Assembly: GCF_905171765.1 (NCBI RefSeq)
Contig: NC_053390.1
Location: forward strand, 591,815,793-591,879,792
Reading direction: 5' to 3'
Origin: Bufo bufo
Lineage: Eukaryota; Chordata; Amphibia; Anura; Bufonidae
Length of the DNA stretch: 64,000 bases
The notes beneath the pieces were generated by a model that saw only the letters and a list, made by a program, of their open reading frames with translations, was not told the origin of the DNA and ran no database searches. Of this stretch, positions 32,634 through 43,574 are shown one piece after another. A program made the translations under genes and the position numbers. Numbering within the stretch: position 1 is the first letter of the stretch; every line of letters begins with the position of its first letter.

Positions 32634-33547
32634 ACAGACTGTTTTCACCCACTACCCTCTTTTTACCCATAGACATAGATGTCACTGTTATTTTGACTTT
32701 ACTAATTCAGTCTTGGCATTAAACAGCTTGAAAAGGGTTGGATCCAGTCCTAAGGTACCTCCGAGAATCATACATGACTTTTCAAATTGGCCAACCATTT
32801 TGTTCAAATAAGACTCAAAATGAATTTCAAGAAATATTCTCATCTCTACTGATAAGTTATAACTTATTTTGAAATGTCCGTAATTTAAAACATATATTGC
32901 TATACAAATTTTAAAATTGAGTGTTGCTTTTCATGGGAGAAAAGCTGTCATTTAGCAATACTATAATGCATATACAGTCAACGAATGACAAGTAATTATT
33001 TAAATGAAAGAATACAGCTTCAAAGAGCAAGGGCAATTGACAAGGGAGATATTGCTTCTATTCTCCAGCACTTCTTCCATGAACGCTGTGTTATAGCTTG
33101 TAAGAAATAAAATAATGAGACCATTACAAACTTCTTTCTATATTAAAATAGACTTGCCAGGCACTTGAACACTCCCATTGTTCTTGACTTTGACTTGTGT
33201 CTAACTGCTTCATTAAGGCATATCATTTTCTATTTACTTCTGATAACTCATTTAAAAAAATGTACTTTGTTGCCCGAGTCTCCATTATTCAGTAGTAAAT
33301 GTCAATCATAATTTGTTTTCATGTAAAGGTCTGTAAAAATACTTTATTAAGTGATTAGAGTCTTGTTAGCAGAATGCTAATATACAATTAATTGAATATT
33401 AGTTGATGCTTCACTGACATTAAGTTAGGACTACTATACTAAATGGAATCTACCTTAAATTTTTTTTTTTGTGGACAACATACAGTCAGTTTTAAACAGC
33501 ATTCAACATAGTGCATCACAATATAAAACCAAGAATCTATTGAATAT
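32634..33547. other. no gene recognised
   Basis: About 0.9 kb of AT-rich, apparently single-copy sequence. No motif, terminal repeat or tandem array seen. It may be one of the few stretches of non-mobile DNA in the window. Confidence 0.4.
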
Positions 33548-33959
33548 TTAAAGGGAACCTGTCACCATGAAAATGAAGTGTAATCTTCCAGCTGTATGTT
33601 ATAGAGCAGGAGGAGCAGAGCAGATTAATATATAGTTTGATGGGAAACAATTCAGTATAACTTGTATTTTATTCATTTAAATTCCTGCTCATTCTGAGCT
33701 TTTAAGTCAATGAGGTGGTCCTAACAGTGAGTGACAGCCTTCCCTCTTTGATTGTGCATACAGATACAGCTGTCAATCACTTATAGCACCACCTCTTTGA
33801 CCTCACAGCCCAAAATGAGCAGGAATTTAAATGAATGAATTCTAAGTTATACTGAATTGTTTCCCATAAAACTAGATATCAATCTGCTCAGCTTCTCCTG
33901 CTCTATAACATGGTGCCTTCAGCTCAGACACCATGTTCAACATGACAGGTTCCACTTTA
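33548..33959. mobile_element. foldback MITE, Kolobok-like
   Basis: Left end TTAAAGGGAACCTGTCACC, right end GACAGGTTCCACTTTA, with inverted arms (CAGCTGTATGTTATAGAGCA vs TGCTCTATAACATGGTG-type sequence). The left side has TTAA; the right side is decayed. Same AGGG start as the element at 13938. Confidence 0.7.
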
Positions 33960-34329
33960 TGTTATTATTTACATACAGTAAATTTACATTAATATTTATT
34001 TAGTTTCTTTTCACAGCAGTGCCCCCTTCCCCTATAATTCACAGCAGTGCCCACCTTTTCCCCATTGGTAACAACAGGGCTCCTCACTTTCCAATATAGT
34101 CACAGAAGTGACCTCCGTCTTCAACCAATAGTCAAATCAGTACTTTTAGTCCTTTCCTTATTGTCCCGCTTTCTTCCAGTATTCAAAGTAGACATTAAAA
34201 CATTCCCAAAAGAGTGATGTATTCTATAATGGCTGCAAACTACCATATATAACAGCCAATTGCCAGCTGCTGAACATAGCTTCCTGCTCTTGTATTAATC
34301 TTAGCTATCAGATATCAATGCAGAAAAAA
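33960..34329. other. no gene; short degenerate CAGTGCCC repeats
   Basis: CAGCAGTGCCC-type words recur near 34015, 34042 and 34100. No coding motif. Confidence 0.35.
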
Positions 34330-34830
34330 AATACTGTGCATTCGGAAAGTCTTCAGATCCTTTATCTTTTTTCACATTTTATTAAGTTGCGGCCTTGTGC
34401 TAAAATAAAATAAAAAAAAACACATTTCTCCATGGACATATTTATTCAGAACCTTTGCTAAGACACTTAAAAATTAGCTCTGGGGCCTCTCCTGATCACC
34501 TGAGATGTTTCTACAGTCTATAGATAGAGACTCTCTGAGGTAAATTTTGTTGATTGGACAAGATTAGGAAAGATGCACCCCTGACTATACAAGGTCTCAC
34601 AGCTGATAACCCATATCAATGCAAAAACAAAGCTATTAGGCGGAGAAAACTGTGGAGTTCAGAGACAGTATTGTGAGGAGGCATAAATCTGGAGAAAGGT
34701 ACCCAAAAATGTCTGCTGCACTGAGACTTTTCAAGAGCACAGTAGCCTCTATAATTCTTGTTTGAAACAACCTGGACTCCTCCTAGTTTGTCTGCCCACC
34801 AAACTATGCAATTTGGGGAGAAGGGAAATG
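34330..34830 (+). mobile_element. Tc1-like transposon, 5' fragment
   Basis: TTCGGAAAGTCTTCAGATCC, TTTTTTCACATTTT and the TTGATTGGACA / GGAAAGATGCACC words match the left part of a common vertebrate Tc1 family whose right part is seen at 48400-49440. The transposase is not open and the element is cut off near 34830. Confidence 0.7.
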
Positions 34831-34844
34831 ATGTTAGAGGTTAC

Positions 34845-35691
34845 TAGTAATGTTGAATGGAGCAAGGCATCCAAAGTGGAATAAGATCCAAAGTTTAGGA
34901 AAAATTAGATTAGCATAAATCCAAATTTCCTCGCACTTTGTGGTAACAAATCTATTTTTCCTAAAATGGCTGTTACACGTTACAAAGTGAAAGTAAGAAG
35001 CCCGGGAATGTGAGATCACCCATAATGCCATACAAACAATCAGCAAAAAGCCAGTCCCTGTGAGGTCACAGCCCTATAAAAGCCTCATCCGTGCTGTGTC
35101 AACCATTTCACTGTGAGCGGTGCATAGAGAGAGATGCAACGAGTGCTAGGGACAGTGTTTAAGAAACCTTTAATTGTGAAACACTGGACAGGGTGAGTGC
35201 AGGGACTGTGCAGGAACAGCGTAGGGAGATCATAGGGATAGTTTCCACACACTGTAGAATTAGTATAGGGAAAGCATAGGGAGACTGCAGGGACAGTGCG
35301 GGCTTTGTAATTTGAAGAGATCCATAGGAGACAGCCCACTTTGCATCAATCCCTGTGTAGGAAACATAGCTATCTAATTGAAAGTTTCCATATTGTTTAA
35401 TAGATAAACAATTCCATTACGCCTTGATTCTCAAATTGTGGTGAAAAAAACCTGTCTAATTTAACTGTTAGTGGGGTGCCCACCTTGTTTAATAAATAAT
35501 TTCATTACACCTTGATTCTCAAATTGGAGTGAATAAGCTGCAAAATCTAACTGTTTTTAGGGTGTCTACTTTGCTAAATAGTTAAGCAATTCTATTAGGC
35601 CTTGATTCTTAAATAGGAGTGAATAAGCTTTCTAATGTTACTGTTATTGGGGTGTCCACCTTGACATTGAATACATTATTTTACATATTCA
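34845..35691 (+). mobile_element. hAT-4, 5' terminus, promoter-like region and leader array
   Basis: Starts with TAGTAATGTTGAATGGAGCA, a diverged hAT terminus. A TATA-like CCCTATAAAAGC lies near 35072. Then a leader with the ~91-bp array (35385-35660). It is cut at 35692 by a MITE and resumes at 36601. Confidence 0.55.
35385..35660 (+). repeat. ~91-bp tandem array in the hAT-4 leader, three units
   Basis: CCTTGATTCTCAAATTG recurs at about 35420, 35510 and 35601. Confidence 0.8.
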
Positions 35692-36600
35692 CAGGGGCGT
35701 AACGATCGTGGCCGCAGACGGTGCAACTGCGACTGGGCTTGGCAGGGGGAGGGGGCCCACTGCACTCACATGTAACGTGGTCCGGTATTTTCACTCTACT
35801 TAACGCCGGGCCCCGTCAGAGCGCTCATTTCACCTGCATGATATGCACTTCTCCAGTCTCTAGGCCTACAGCATCAGGCCCCGACGCTGCCACACTAAAA
35901 CTAGTCACAAATTAAGCAGGTGAGTGGAGCCTGACTAAGTTAGGCTCCACCCACCTGCTTAATGTGTGACTAGTTTTAGTGTGGCAGCTTGGGGCCTGAT
36001 GCTGGAGGCCTAGAGACTGGAGAAGTGCATATCATGCAGGTGAGATGAGTGCTCTGACGGAGCCCGCCATTAAGTGCAGTGAAAATGCTGGGCCCCATTA
36101 CATGAAGACTGTGGGCAGTCAGGGATACAACTCAGGAAATTACTGAGGCAGTGGGGGACACTACTGGGGACATTACTAGGGGCAGTGGTGAACACTTCTG
36201 GGGGCTGTGGGGGGAACTTTTGGGAGCAGTGGGGGGCACTACTGGGGCCATTACTGGAGGCAGTGGGGGACACTACTAGGGGCTGTGGGGGTCACTAGTG
36301 GGGTGCACTACTGGGACTGTGGAGGACACTACTAGGGGCTGTGTGGGACACTACTAGGGCAGTGGTGGACACTACTGGGGACATTATTGGCGGCAGTGGT
36401 GACCACTACTAGGGGCTGTGGGGGGCACTACTGGGGACATTACTGAGGGCAGTGGGGGACACTACTGGGGGGCAGTGAGAGATATTACTGGGGGCATTAC
36501 TGGGCGATCAGGGACCAGGGGTGCAACTGGCCACAGCGTGGCAGAGAGGACCCAATCCAAAGTTTGCCGTGGGGCCCATAGAACTCTAGTTACGCCAGTG
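35692..36600. mobile_element. GGGGCGTAAC-type MITE with palindrome and G-rich minisatellite
   Basis: Left end CAGGGGCGTAACGATCGTGG, right end CTCTAGTTACGCCAGTG. It contains an inverted repeat centred near 35932 (arms about 35825-35925 and 35940-36060) and then 36110-36500, an irregular array of GGCAGTGGGGGACACTACT-like units. The same family interrupts the hAT-3 leader at 55734. Confidence 0.65.
36110..36500. repeat. G-rich variable minisatellite
   Basis: Units of 25-30 bp built from GGGG, CACTACTGGGG and ACATTACTG in changing order. Confidence 0.8.
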
Positions 36601-36890
36601 TTACTGTACAGAATGTCCAACAAAGAGGTGCCAGGGCCCTCCAAATAAACGGCAGTGGAAAAAATGTTGCTGAAGCTGGCAGAAGTAGCAGCAGCTGCAG
36701 CAAGAAGCCAGAGCTGCCACTGTCATCCAGCGGTCGTGTTTTGATGACCAATACAGCTGACCTGGAATGGTTGACTTGATCTTCAACATCATTTCAACTG
36801 ACATCAGACGCCCACCCTCAGGAGAAGGTGGGTACCTCTGACACCACACTTTGTTAGCATGGCTCAGGAACAAGCTCTGTGCTCTCACCT
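36601..36890 (+). pseudogene. hAT-4 coding start (fragment)
   Basis: Resumes after the MITE. An ATG at 36613 opens eleven codons and meets TAA at 36646-36648. The frame then continues with an Ala- and Glu-rich helix-like stretch (A-E-V-A-A-A-A-A-R-S) before further stops. Assigned to hAT only by position behind the leader array, not by a transposase motif. Confidence 0.35.
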
Positions 36891-37544
36891 ATAGTGTTGG
36901 TCGAGCACCAAAGTGCTCGGGTGCTCGAGTAAAACACCTTGGGATGCTCGATGGGAAACCCCAGCATTAAAGGTGTCTGGTTCATAGGAAAAGGTCAGAA
37001 ATTGATGGAAACACCACTGAAATGGTTCAGGAACAACATGGGAAGGATGTCTGGATGCATCTTGGACTCCCAGGTTGCTGCTGGGAATGAGATTGTCCGA
37101 GTAGTACGCCACTTTTACAGACTGACAATAATACGCTCCAAACCGAAGATAACATCGATTTTAGAGGAAAAATTGTTAGGAAACATTCTTTCCTGTATAT
37201 TTAGTGCAAGTGCTGCCAAAAATTCCAAGGAAGAGGCACTCAGATACAACCTGTATATTACATAAAGGAGGGCCTCATTCACATTGTGATACAATTGTTC
37301 AGGTAATTGTTCAGGTAGTGGGACTCCTACACTCATAAAGCCTATGCACTAAGGGAAAGGGATGCCAAAAATGACAAGGAATCGACAAATACAGGAGGGC
37401 ATCCTACACACCCTTTAAAAATAATGATTGATGGCCTGCTGGTGACCCTCAAAAGCATTAGGGGCAAGGGCCTGCTGTTGACTCTCTAAAACATTAAGGG
37501 CGAGGGCCTGCTGATGATCTGACCATCTAAAACATTAGTGTGAG

Positions 37545-37980
37545 GTGTGTGGTGCAGTGTGCGGTGCGGCTGGTGCAGTGTTCAATTTGTGTGGTCAGTG
37601 TGTAATGTGGGTGGTGCAGTGTGCGGTGCATGTCGTGCAGGGTGTAGATCACACACTGCACTACATACATTACACATATGGATACATTGCGGCACTGTCA
37701 CCTTGTGGTGCAGGTCAGACTGGATGTCCGGCTCCCCTGCAGTGGTCCAGCACTCCATTTCTCTTCAGCTCCACGCCATGTTTGCCGGTGCAGCGCTGCC
37801 CCTGTTCTACTCATACATCGGGAATCTGAAGCCGGCCCCTCCTCCTTTCAGCTCCCGCCGGCTTCCCTTGCTGCAGGACGCTGTATCACTCCTGCGCCCA
37901 CCCAAACTAACCAATAGCAAAGCTCCTTACTGTATAGAGCTTTGCTATTGGTTATTTCGTTCACAGTGCTGCTGAATGTA
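37545..37980. other. hAT-5 internal sequence, no gene recognised
   Basis: Opens with GTGCGGTGC/GTGCAGTGT-rich repeats (37550-37650) and continues with CT-rich sequence. Open frames of 94 and 142 codons overlap in two frames, as expected of low-complexity sequence; neither shows a motif. Confidence 0.4.
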
Positions 37981-38039
37981 GGGGGAAAGTCTAAGGTGTA
38001 TTGGTGCTCTTTAGACCTTTTTCACAGAGTTAAACAGCC

Positions 38040-38850
38040 TGAACAGGCATCTATGACACTTGTACAGGTGTTATTGCGACCTCTGAGCGCAAGTAATGGT
38101 GCTGTCACCACCGCCTAATAAAAAATTGCACTGAATAAATGTCACTGATATTTAGGATGCGCACACCTTAAACAGGAGGTATAGCGCAAGTAATGGTGCT
38201 GTCACCACCGCCTAATAAACAATTACACTGAATGAATGTCACTGATATTTAGGATGCACACACATTAAACAGAAGGTATAGTGCAAGTAATGTCGCTGTC
38301 ACCACCGACTAATAAAAAATTACACTAAATGAATGTCACTGATATTTAGGATGTGCACACGTTAAACAGGAGGTATAGCGCAAGTAATGTCGCAGTCACC
38401 AGTGGCTAATAAAAAATTGCACTGAATACATGTCACTGATATTTAGGATGGGCAAACGTTATACAGGAGATGTAGTGCAGGTAATGTCGCTGCCAACAGC
38501 AGCAAAAAAATTTGCCTAAATGTCACTGATATTTCGGATACGCAAACATTATACAGGAGATGTTGCGCAGATAATCTAACTGTCCGCACACTGTCTAGTA
38601 CACTGGATGCCACAGAAATTTTTATGCTGCACACACTTTACACAGGAGATGTAGCACAGATAATGTCGCTGTCACCAGCAGCAAAAAAATGACACTGAAT
38701 GTCACTGATATTTCGGATACGCAAACGTTATAGAGGAGATGTAGCACAGGTAATGTAACTGTCCGCAGCGGACACCGTCTACGGAAAAAGTACACTGGTC
38801 ACAGATTTTTTTGGGATGAGCAGACTTTACACAGCTAATGTCGCTGTCTG
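38040..38850. repeat. ~97-bp tandem array in hAT-5, about eight units
   Basis: TGTCACTGATATTT recurs from about 38140 on with ~97-bp spacing; each unit also has ACAGGAG.T.TAGCGCA and TGCTGTCACCA words. Later units (38500-38850) are more diverged. Confidence 0.85.
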
Positions 38851-40691
38851 CAGCGGCCTAACTATTGGACGCTATTTAGTGCATGATGCGCTAAAAATAG
38901 ATATTGCTGCCACACACAATAGTCCATAGAAGAACTTTTGGGTCTGTACATTTTTAGCTATTTAGCGCAGTTTGCACTAAAAAAAGATATTTCTGCTGCC
39001 ACATAGTCCTTAAATGGACTTTTGGTTCTCTGAAAAGTTTTGGTGGTAAAAATATTCTTAAATCACTTCCTACACTGTCTGTCCCTTCCTCAGCACAGCT
39101 CTCCCTGACTAAGAATGAGCCGAACATACGCCATTGGGTGCTATATAGCACACGATGACGCGTTCCAGCCAATCACTTTAACGCCAGTAGCCAACATGCC
39201 ACAGTAAATGGCAGTACTTACCTGCACGTTTATTGGCTGCGTAGCAGCCAACAAATGTGCGGGGAGGAGACTCGAGCATCGTGCTCGAGCACACGCGGTA
39301 TTCGGCCGAACACCGCGATGTGCCGAGCATCTCGATGCTCGAGTAAAATGCAACTGCAAGATGTCTTGAAAATGGCCAGGAAACCGCATACACGTCACAG
39401 GACATTCACAGGTTAATTAATGTCACTGAGCATGTCAGTGATGTTACATTCCTCAGTACTCCTTCTATTGACCTGTTGAAAAGAAAGTTTGAACAAGAGT
39501 CTAAGAGACTCACTACCATTGAATTGCACCTCAGTACATTGATGGAGTATTACAAAGCACAGCGAGTTCCCAGGGGATTCAGATCCCACCTCCGCCCAAA
39601 CCTCTTCCCCAACAATGAGGAATTTTGCAAGAAGTTTGAATCAGTAAATAACAAATATTCTTTCGAACTGATGTTACTTAACATTGAATACTTGCACAAA
39701 GAGGTTGACATCACTAAGAAAACCCTTTCAACCTTGGATATGCAGATTCAGGGGTTGTTGGCTGTAGATTATTTTGTTGCCCATAAAGAAAAAACAACCC
39801 ATCATGTGCAACGACATAAAACGGAGGTTGAAAAAACTAAACGAGATAAGTGGCAATGTGACTTGGAGGACTACCAGTCCGGACAGGTATATAATTGGCA
39901 AAGCCAACAATCACGTAATAGGCCTCCAAGAAGAAGGGGCAAGGGGAAGAGAACAGATAAGGGTCACTGTTAAGCCTGTTTCTTTAGGAAGATCACAACA
40001 CACAATGGAAGGAAATCCCGATGTGGCGGCAGGAAACATCACAGGGCCCAGAAAAGACCTGCCTCCACCTACATACCTGAATTACAACCAGGGAGCACGG
40101 GAGAGATTGACGAGACGCACGTACAAGAAGTAATTTAACTGGTGGTAAATATATCATCTATTGAACTGAGTGCTGATCAGATCAATGTTTTGGGACATGG
40201 ACTGTCCTTTTGCCCTACGGCTGATACTGACTGGTTTGAGATCGAACTTAATCTACAACGTTTTTTTAGGCGACTCAGATTAAAAGCTTTTTTTAGCACC
40301 ACCGGTGAGAGCAAGGGTGCACCTAATAAAGATGTGGTTGAATTACCTTTAGCAAAATATGAGCTGAGCAATAAGAGTCATTTTGTACCCCCACAGAATA
40401 ATCATATTATTGAATCATATATCGAGATTGTTACTAAACAGATTAGAACCCTACAAGAATGTAGCAGGCAGTTACATTATAAATCTAACATGATACGCTG
40501 TGAGAAGGAAGCATTGAAAATATTGGTAAGAAATAGGGATATCACTATCAAACCAGCTGATAAGGTGGGAGCTGTGGTTGTTATGGACACGGATAAGTAC
40601 ATTGGAGAGATAAGTAGGCAGTTGGATGATGGTGAGGTGTACGAAGTATTGAGAAAGGACCCTAAATGGGACATTGCCAGGGTGGTGAATG

Positions 40692-40699
40692 ATCTAGTA
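40692..40699. repeat. left 8-bp target duplication of the MITE
   Basis: ATCTAGTA, repeated at 41010-41017. Confidence 0.9.
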
Positions 40700-41009
40700 C
40701 AGTGATGGCGAACCTTTTAGAGACTGAGTGCCCAAACCGCAACCCAAAACCCACTTATTTATTGCAAAGTGTCAACACTGAAATTTAACCCGAATACCAA
40801 TATAGTATATCTTCCATGTACTTTATCATTTAGCTATAATAGCCTGCCTACATTTAATGCGATGCCTTATAGCATGCCCTGCGCTGATGAATGGCAAGAG
40901 AAGTCTAAAGCATATTGGTACACCATAGACTTTTTCCAAGGTGCGGGTGCCCACATAGAGGGCTCTGAGTGCCGCCTCTGGCACCCGTGCCATAGGTTCG
41001 CCACCACTG
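40700..41009. mobile_element. hAT-type MITE, 310 bp
   Basis: Ends CAGTGATGGCGAACCT and AGGTTCGCCACCACTG are inverted repeats with one small difference. A perfect 8-bp duplication ATCTAGTA flanks it, as expected for hAT transposition. It sits inside the Penelope RT, so it is younger than that element. The open frame across it is not a gene. Confidence 0.93.
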
Positions 41010-41017
41010 ATCTAGTA
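41010..41017. repeat. right 8-bp target duplication of the MITE
   Basis: ATCTAGTA, identical to 40692-40699. Confidence 0.9.
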
Positions 41018-43465
41018 GATACAGCCCAGGCATGGGGCATAGTAGATCAGGATTTATGTCAATTTCTCAAGGTACAGTACCCCATCACCCCCCTGATATA
41101 TGTTCTCCCTAAGATACATAAGCGCTTGATTGACCCCCCGGGCAGGCCCATTGTGTCTGGCAGGAGGTCTATCTTTAGCACCATTGCCATTTTTGCTGTT
41201 TCGTGTCCATGCAACCGCAGATCCCTCCTACATTAGAGATACTGGACATTTTTTGACCAAATTATGTGATATTACTTTACCTGCTCAGTTCTATTTGGTT
41301 AACTTTGATGTGGTATCGTTGTATACGTCAATTACACACGAGTATGGGTTAAATGTCGTTGATGTGGCCCTGGCCGGCACGGGATTCACTCCTGAGGCTC
41401 TCCTGTTTGTCCTCCACCTCCTAGAGTTGATCCTAAAGAGGAATTACTTCCTCTTTAGTAACACCTTTTACCAACAAATACGCGGTGTGGCCATGGGGTC
41501 CAACGTGGCACCAACTTATGCCAATATATTCATGGCTGAGGTGGAGGACAGACTGGTATATTCATCTCCTTTCATAGAGTGGGTCCTGTGCTGGTGGTGC
41601 TACATCGACGACATCTTTATGATTTGGAGTGGTTCTATTGACTCTTTAAATGATTTCCACCAACATCTTAATAGTGGTGTACCCTGTCTTCAATTTACTG
41701 TGACCTCTTCTCGTGAGGAGTTACAGTTCCTCGACATTAGGGTATATACAGAGGGGGATAAGTTAAAAACAGATTTAAACCAGAAGCCTACCGACAGAAA
41801 CAACCTACTGAGGCATTACAGTAGCCACCCACGATGTATGCTTGATTCCTTGCCTTGGAGTCAGATGCTGCGTGTTAGGTGGGTGGTATCAGAAAATGAT
41901 GTATTCGTCAATAGGATTGATGAAATGTGCAATAAATTTTCCAACAGGAGGTTCCCCGGTAGATTGTTGCAGAATACTAGGAAGAAGATCTCCTTGGTTG
42001 ACAGAGTGACCACATTCCAGGCTTCCCCCAAAGAAGAGGAGTATAGGACGTATTCCGTTTGTATCCATCTATGGCGGCCATAGTACCGATATAGCACACG
42101 TTTTGAGAAAAGAATGGCACATTCTACACAGAGGCCTACCCAGAGTACGTGAATTTGGTAATCCGCCATTGATGGCATACAAGCGGGGCACTAATTTACA
42201 TGATAAATTGATTAAAACAGATATAGGAGATGGGGCAGAGGTGGCCAGAGTTACTTGAAACCCAGAAAGACAGGGAATTTCCCATGTCTGGGTTGTTGTA
42301 ATTGCGGGAACATGCTTAAAGGCAAAACCTTTGTTCACCTATATAGCGGCAAAAAATACAATATTTCGGAATTTTACACATGCCGGTCTAAATTTGTCAT
42401 CTATATGATTGTATGCCCCTGTAGCCTGGTCTATGTGGGAGAAACGACCATGGAAATCAGGGAGCGCATTAACAAACACAAAAGCACTATAAGGAAAAAA
42501 CTGATGGATAAACCGGTGGCCAAGCATTTCAATGATTGTGGTCACTCTGTCAACCAACTGAGATTCAGGGTCATAGATTCTGTTGATATTTCTAGGAGAG
42601 GTGGTGACACGGAACGTATGTTGAGAAAAAAAGAGCGTAAATGGATTTATACATTACAATCTCTACAACCCCAGGGTCTCAATATTGAATTTAATGTGAA
42701 TAGTATAGATAGTAGAATTCTATATGAGCTTCTGTCTGATTCAGTATAATTGCTGTTTTTATATGTTATTTTATGGCAAGTAATTATTTTTATTGTCATT
42801 CACTCCACACATTTATATTTATTTTTATTGTTTGTATTTTAGCTTCTCTGAAGTCCAGCTGGGTTGTGCTCCTTGTCGGTGCCCACTGATAGATAGGTAA
42901 TATATCATCCCATTCCCTATTATATATTATGTTATATGGATGACCATTATGGTGACTTACGCACCTGGCCCTATAGTGCAACATTATATGTGAGACATTG
43001 TTTTGTCCCAGTTTGTGGATATACGGCTACTGGCGATTCCCATATATATGGCTTAATAGATGACCATACTCGCATGACCTTTGCAGGACCTTGTTTTTGT
43101 CATGTGATGGCCATGTGATTGGGGGTTGGCTCTGTGACGTATACTATGTGCAACCTCCGTCATGGGGCGTGCACACGCACAGAGAGCAGGAGACGTACGC
43201 ACATTTCTCTGACGTCGGACGGCGGCGTGCTGCGACGGAAGCGCGATGCTGACATGGAGCGCTAACACACTCGGCACGGCCGGACGCTATTTAATATATA
43301 TAAGGTACACATTTTGTAATAATGAGTCACAGACAGTCTGATCACACTTTGGGCTGCTTTTAATTATGCACATGTGTTAAGTAGGTGGAGCTCGTAGGTG
43401 ATTGGCTCCATTATGATGTAGGAGTGGTAATTTATGAGTATTTAAGGTTGCTATTTCTATTGTAT

Positions 43466-43506
43466 ATATGCTTGATAAAGGCTACTGCATAGCCAAAACA
43501 TCATAT
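43466..43506 (+). ncRNA. hammerhead-like motif, degenerate, in the second Penelope tail
   Basis: ATATG (43466-43470) can pair with CATAT (43502-43506). Between them: CTTGATAA, an A, stem II GGCTA...TAGCC, then AAAACATC where GAAACGTC would be expected. Position and layout match the other Penelope tails, but two core bases are changed. Confidence 0.4.
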
Positions 43507-43574
43507 TTTGCTTTTGTGCGCACTCAAGGCATGCTGCTGTGATCTCCCTTTTTACCACATACACTTCAGTCACT

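Larger units (their letters stand above)
36892..39350. mobile_element. hAT-5, internally deleted hAT-type element
   Basis: Starts TAGTGTTGGTCGAGCACC; the far end near 39270-39350 carries the same GCTCGAG-type subterminal words (CGAGCATCGTGCTCGAGCAC, CTCGATGCTCGAGTAAAA). No transposase motif remains. It holds a ~65-bp repeat near 37430-37540 and the 97-bp array below. Orientation is uncertain. Several short open frames have no recognisable domain. Confidence 0.55.
39410..42749 (+). pseudogene. Penelope-like reverse transcriptase / GIY-YIG protein (broken)
   Basis: N-terminal part (39410-39973) has Y-K-A-Q-R-V-P-R-G-F-R and a Lys/Arg-rich C-end. After a shift comes 40142-40705 with L-G-H-G-L-S-F-C-P-T and A-D-K-V-G-A-V-V. 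Behind the MITE: L-P-K-I-H-K-R, P-G-R-P-I-V-S-G near 41100; a frame change near 41190; motif A V-N-F-D-V-V-S-L-Y-T-S-I near 41300; motif B G-V-A-M-G-S-N-V-A-P-T near 41485; catalytic Y-I-D-D-I-F near 41605; L-D-I-R-V near 41735. The GIY-YIG part, in another frame (42255-42749), has a Cys patch, V-I-Y-M-I-V ... L-V-Y-V-G-E-T and I-R-E-R-I-N-K-H-K. Frame changes near 39970, 40135, 41190 and 42080 prevent translation as one protein. Confidence 0.9.
39351..43574 (+). mobile_element. Penelope-like element, second family, nearly full length
   Basis: Coding remains 39410-42749 followed by a GC-rich then AT-rich 3' tail (42750-43574) with a TATA-like TTTAATATATATAAGG near 43290 and a hammerhead-like motif at 43466-43506. 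A 310-bp MITE (40700-41009) interrupts the RT. The family differs clearly from the dimer at 24864-32147. Confidence 0.85.

Noticed and set aside
32634..33547. Possible conserved noncoding element
   Set aside because: Conservation cannot be judged from one sequence, and no structure or motif stands out.
37545..37980. Overlapping open frames of 94 and 142 codons
   Set aside because: Two frames are open at once in low-complexity sequence, and neither shows a motif.
38040..38850. Tandem array considered as a centromeric satellite
   Set aside because: Only about eight diverged units inside a hAT-like element; no flanking satellite continuation.
40769..41236. 155-codon open frame
   Set aside because: It crosses the MITE border: its first part is MITE sequence and only the end is Penelope RT.
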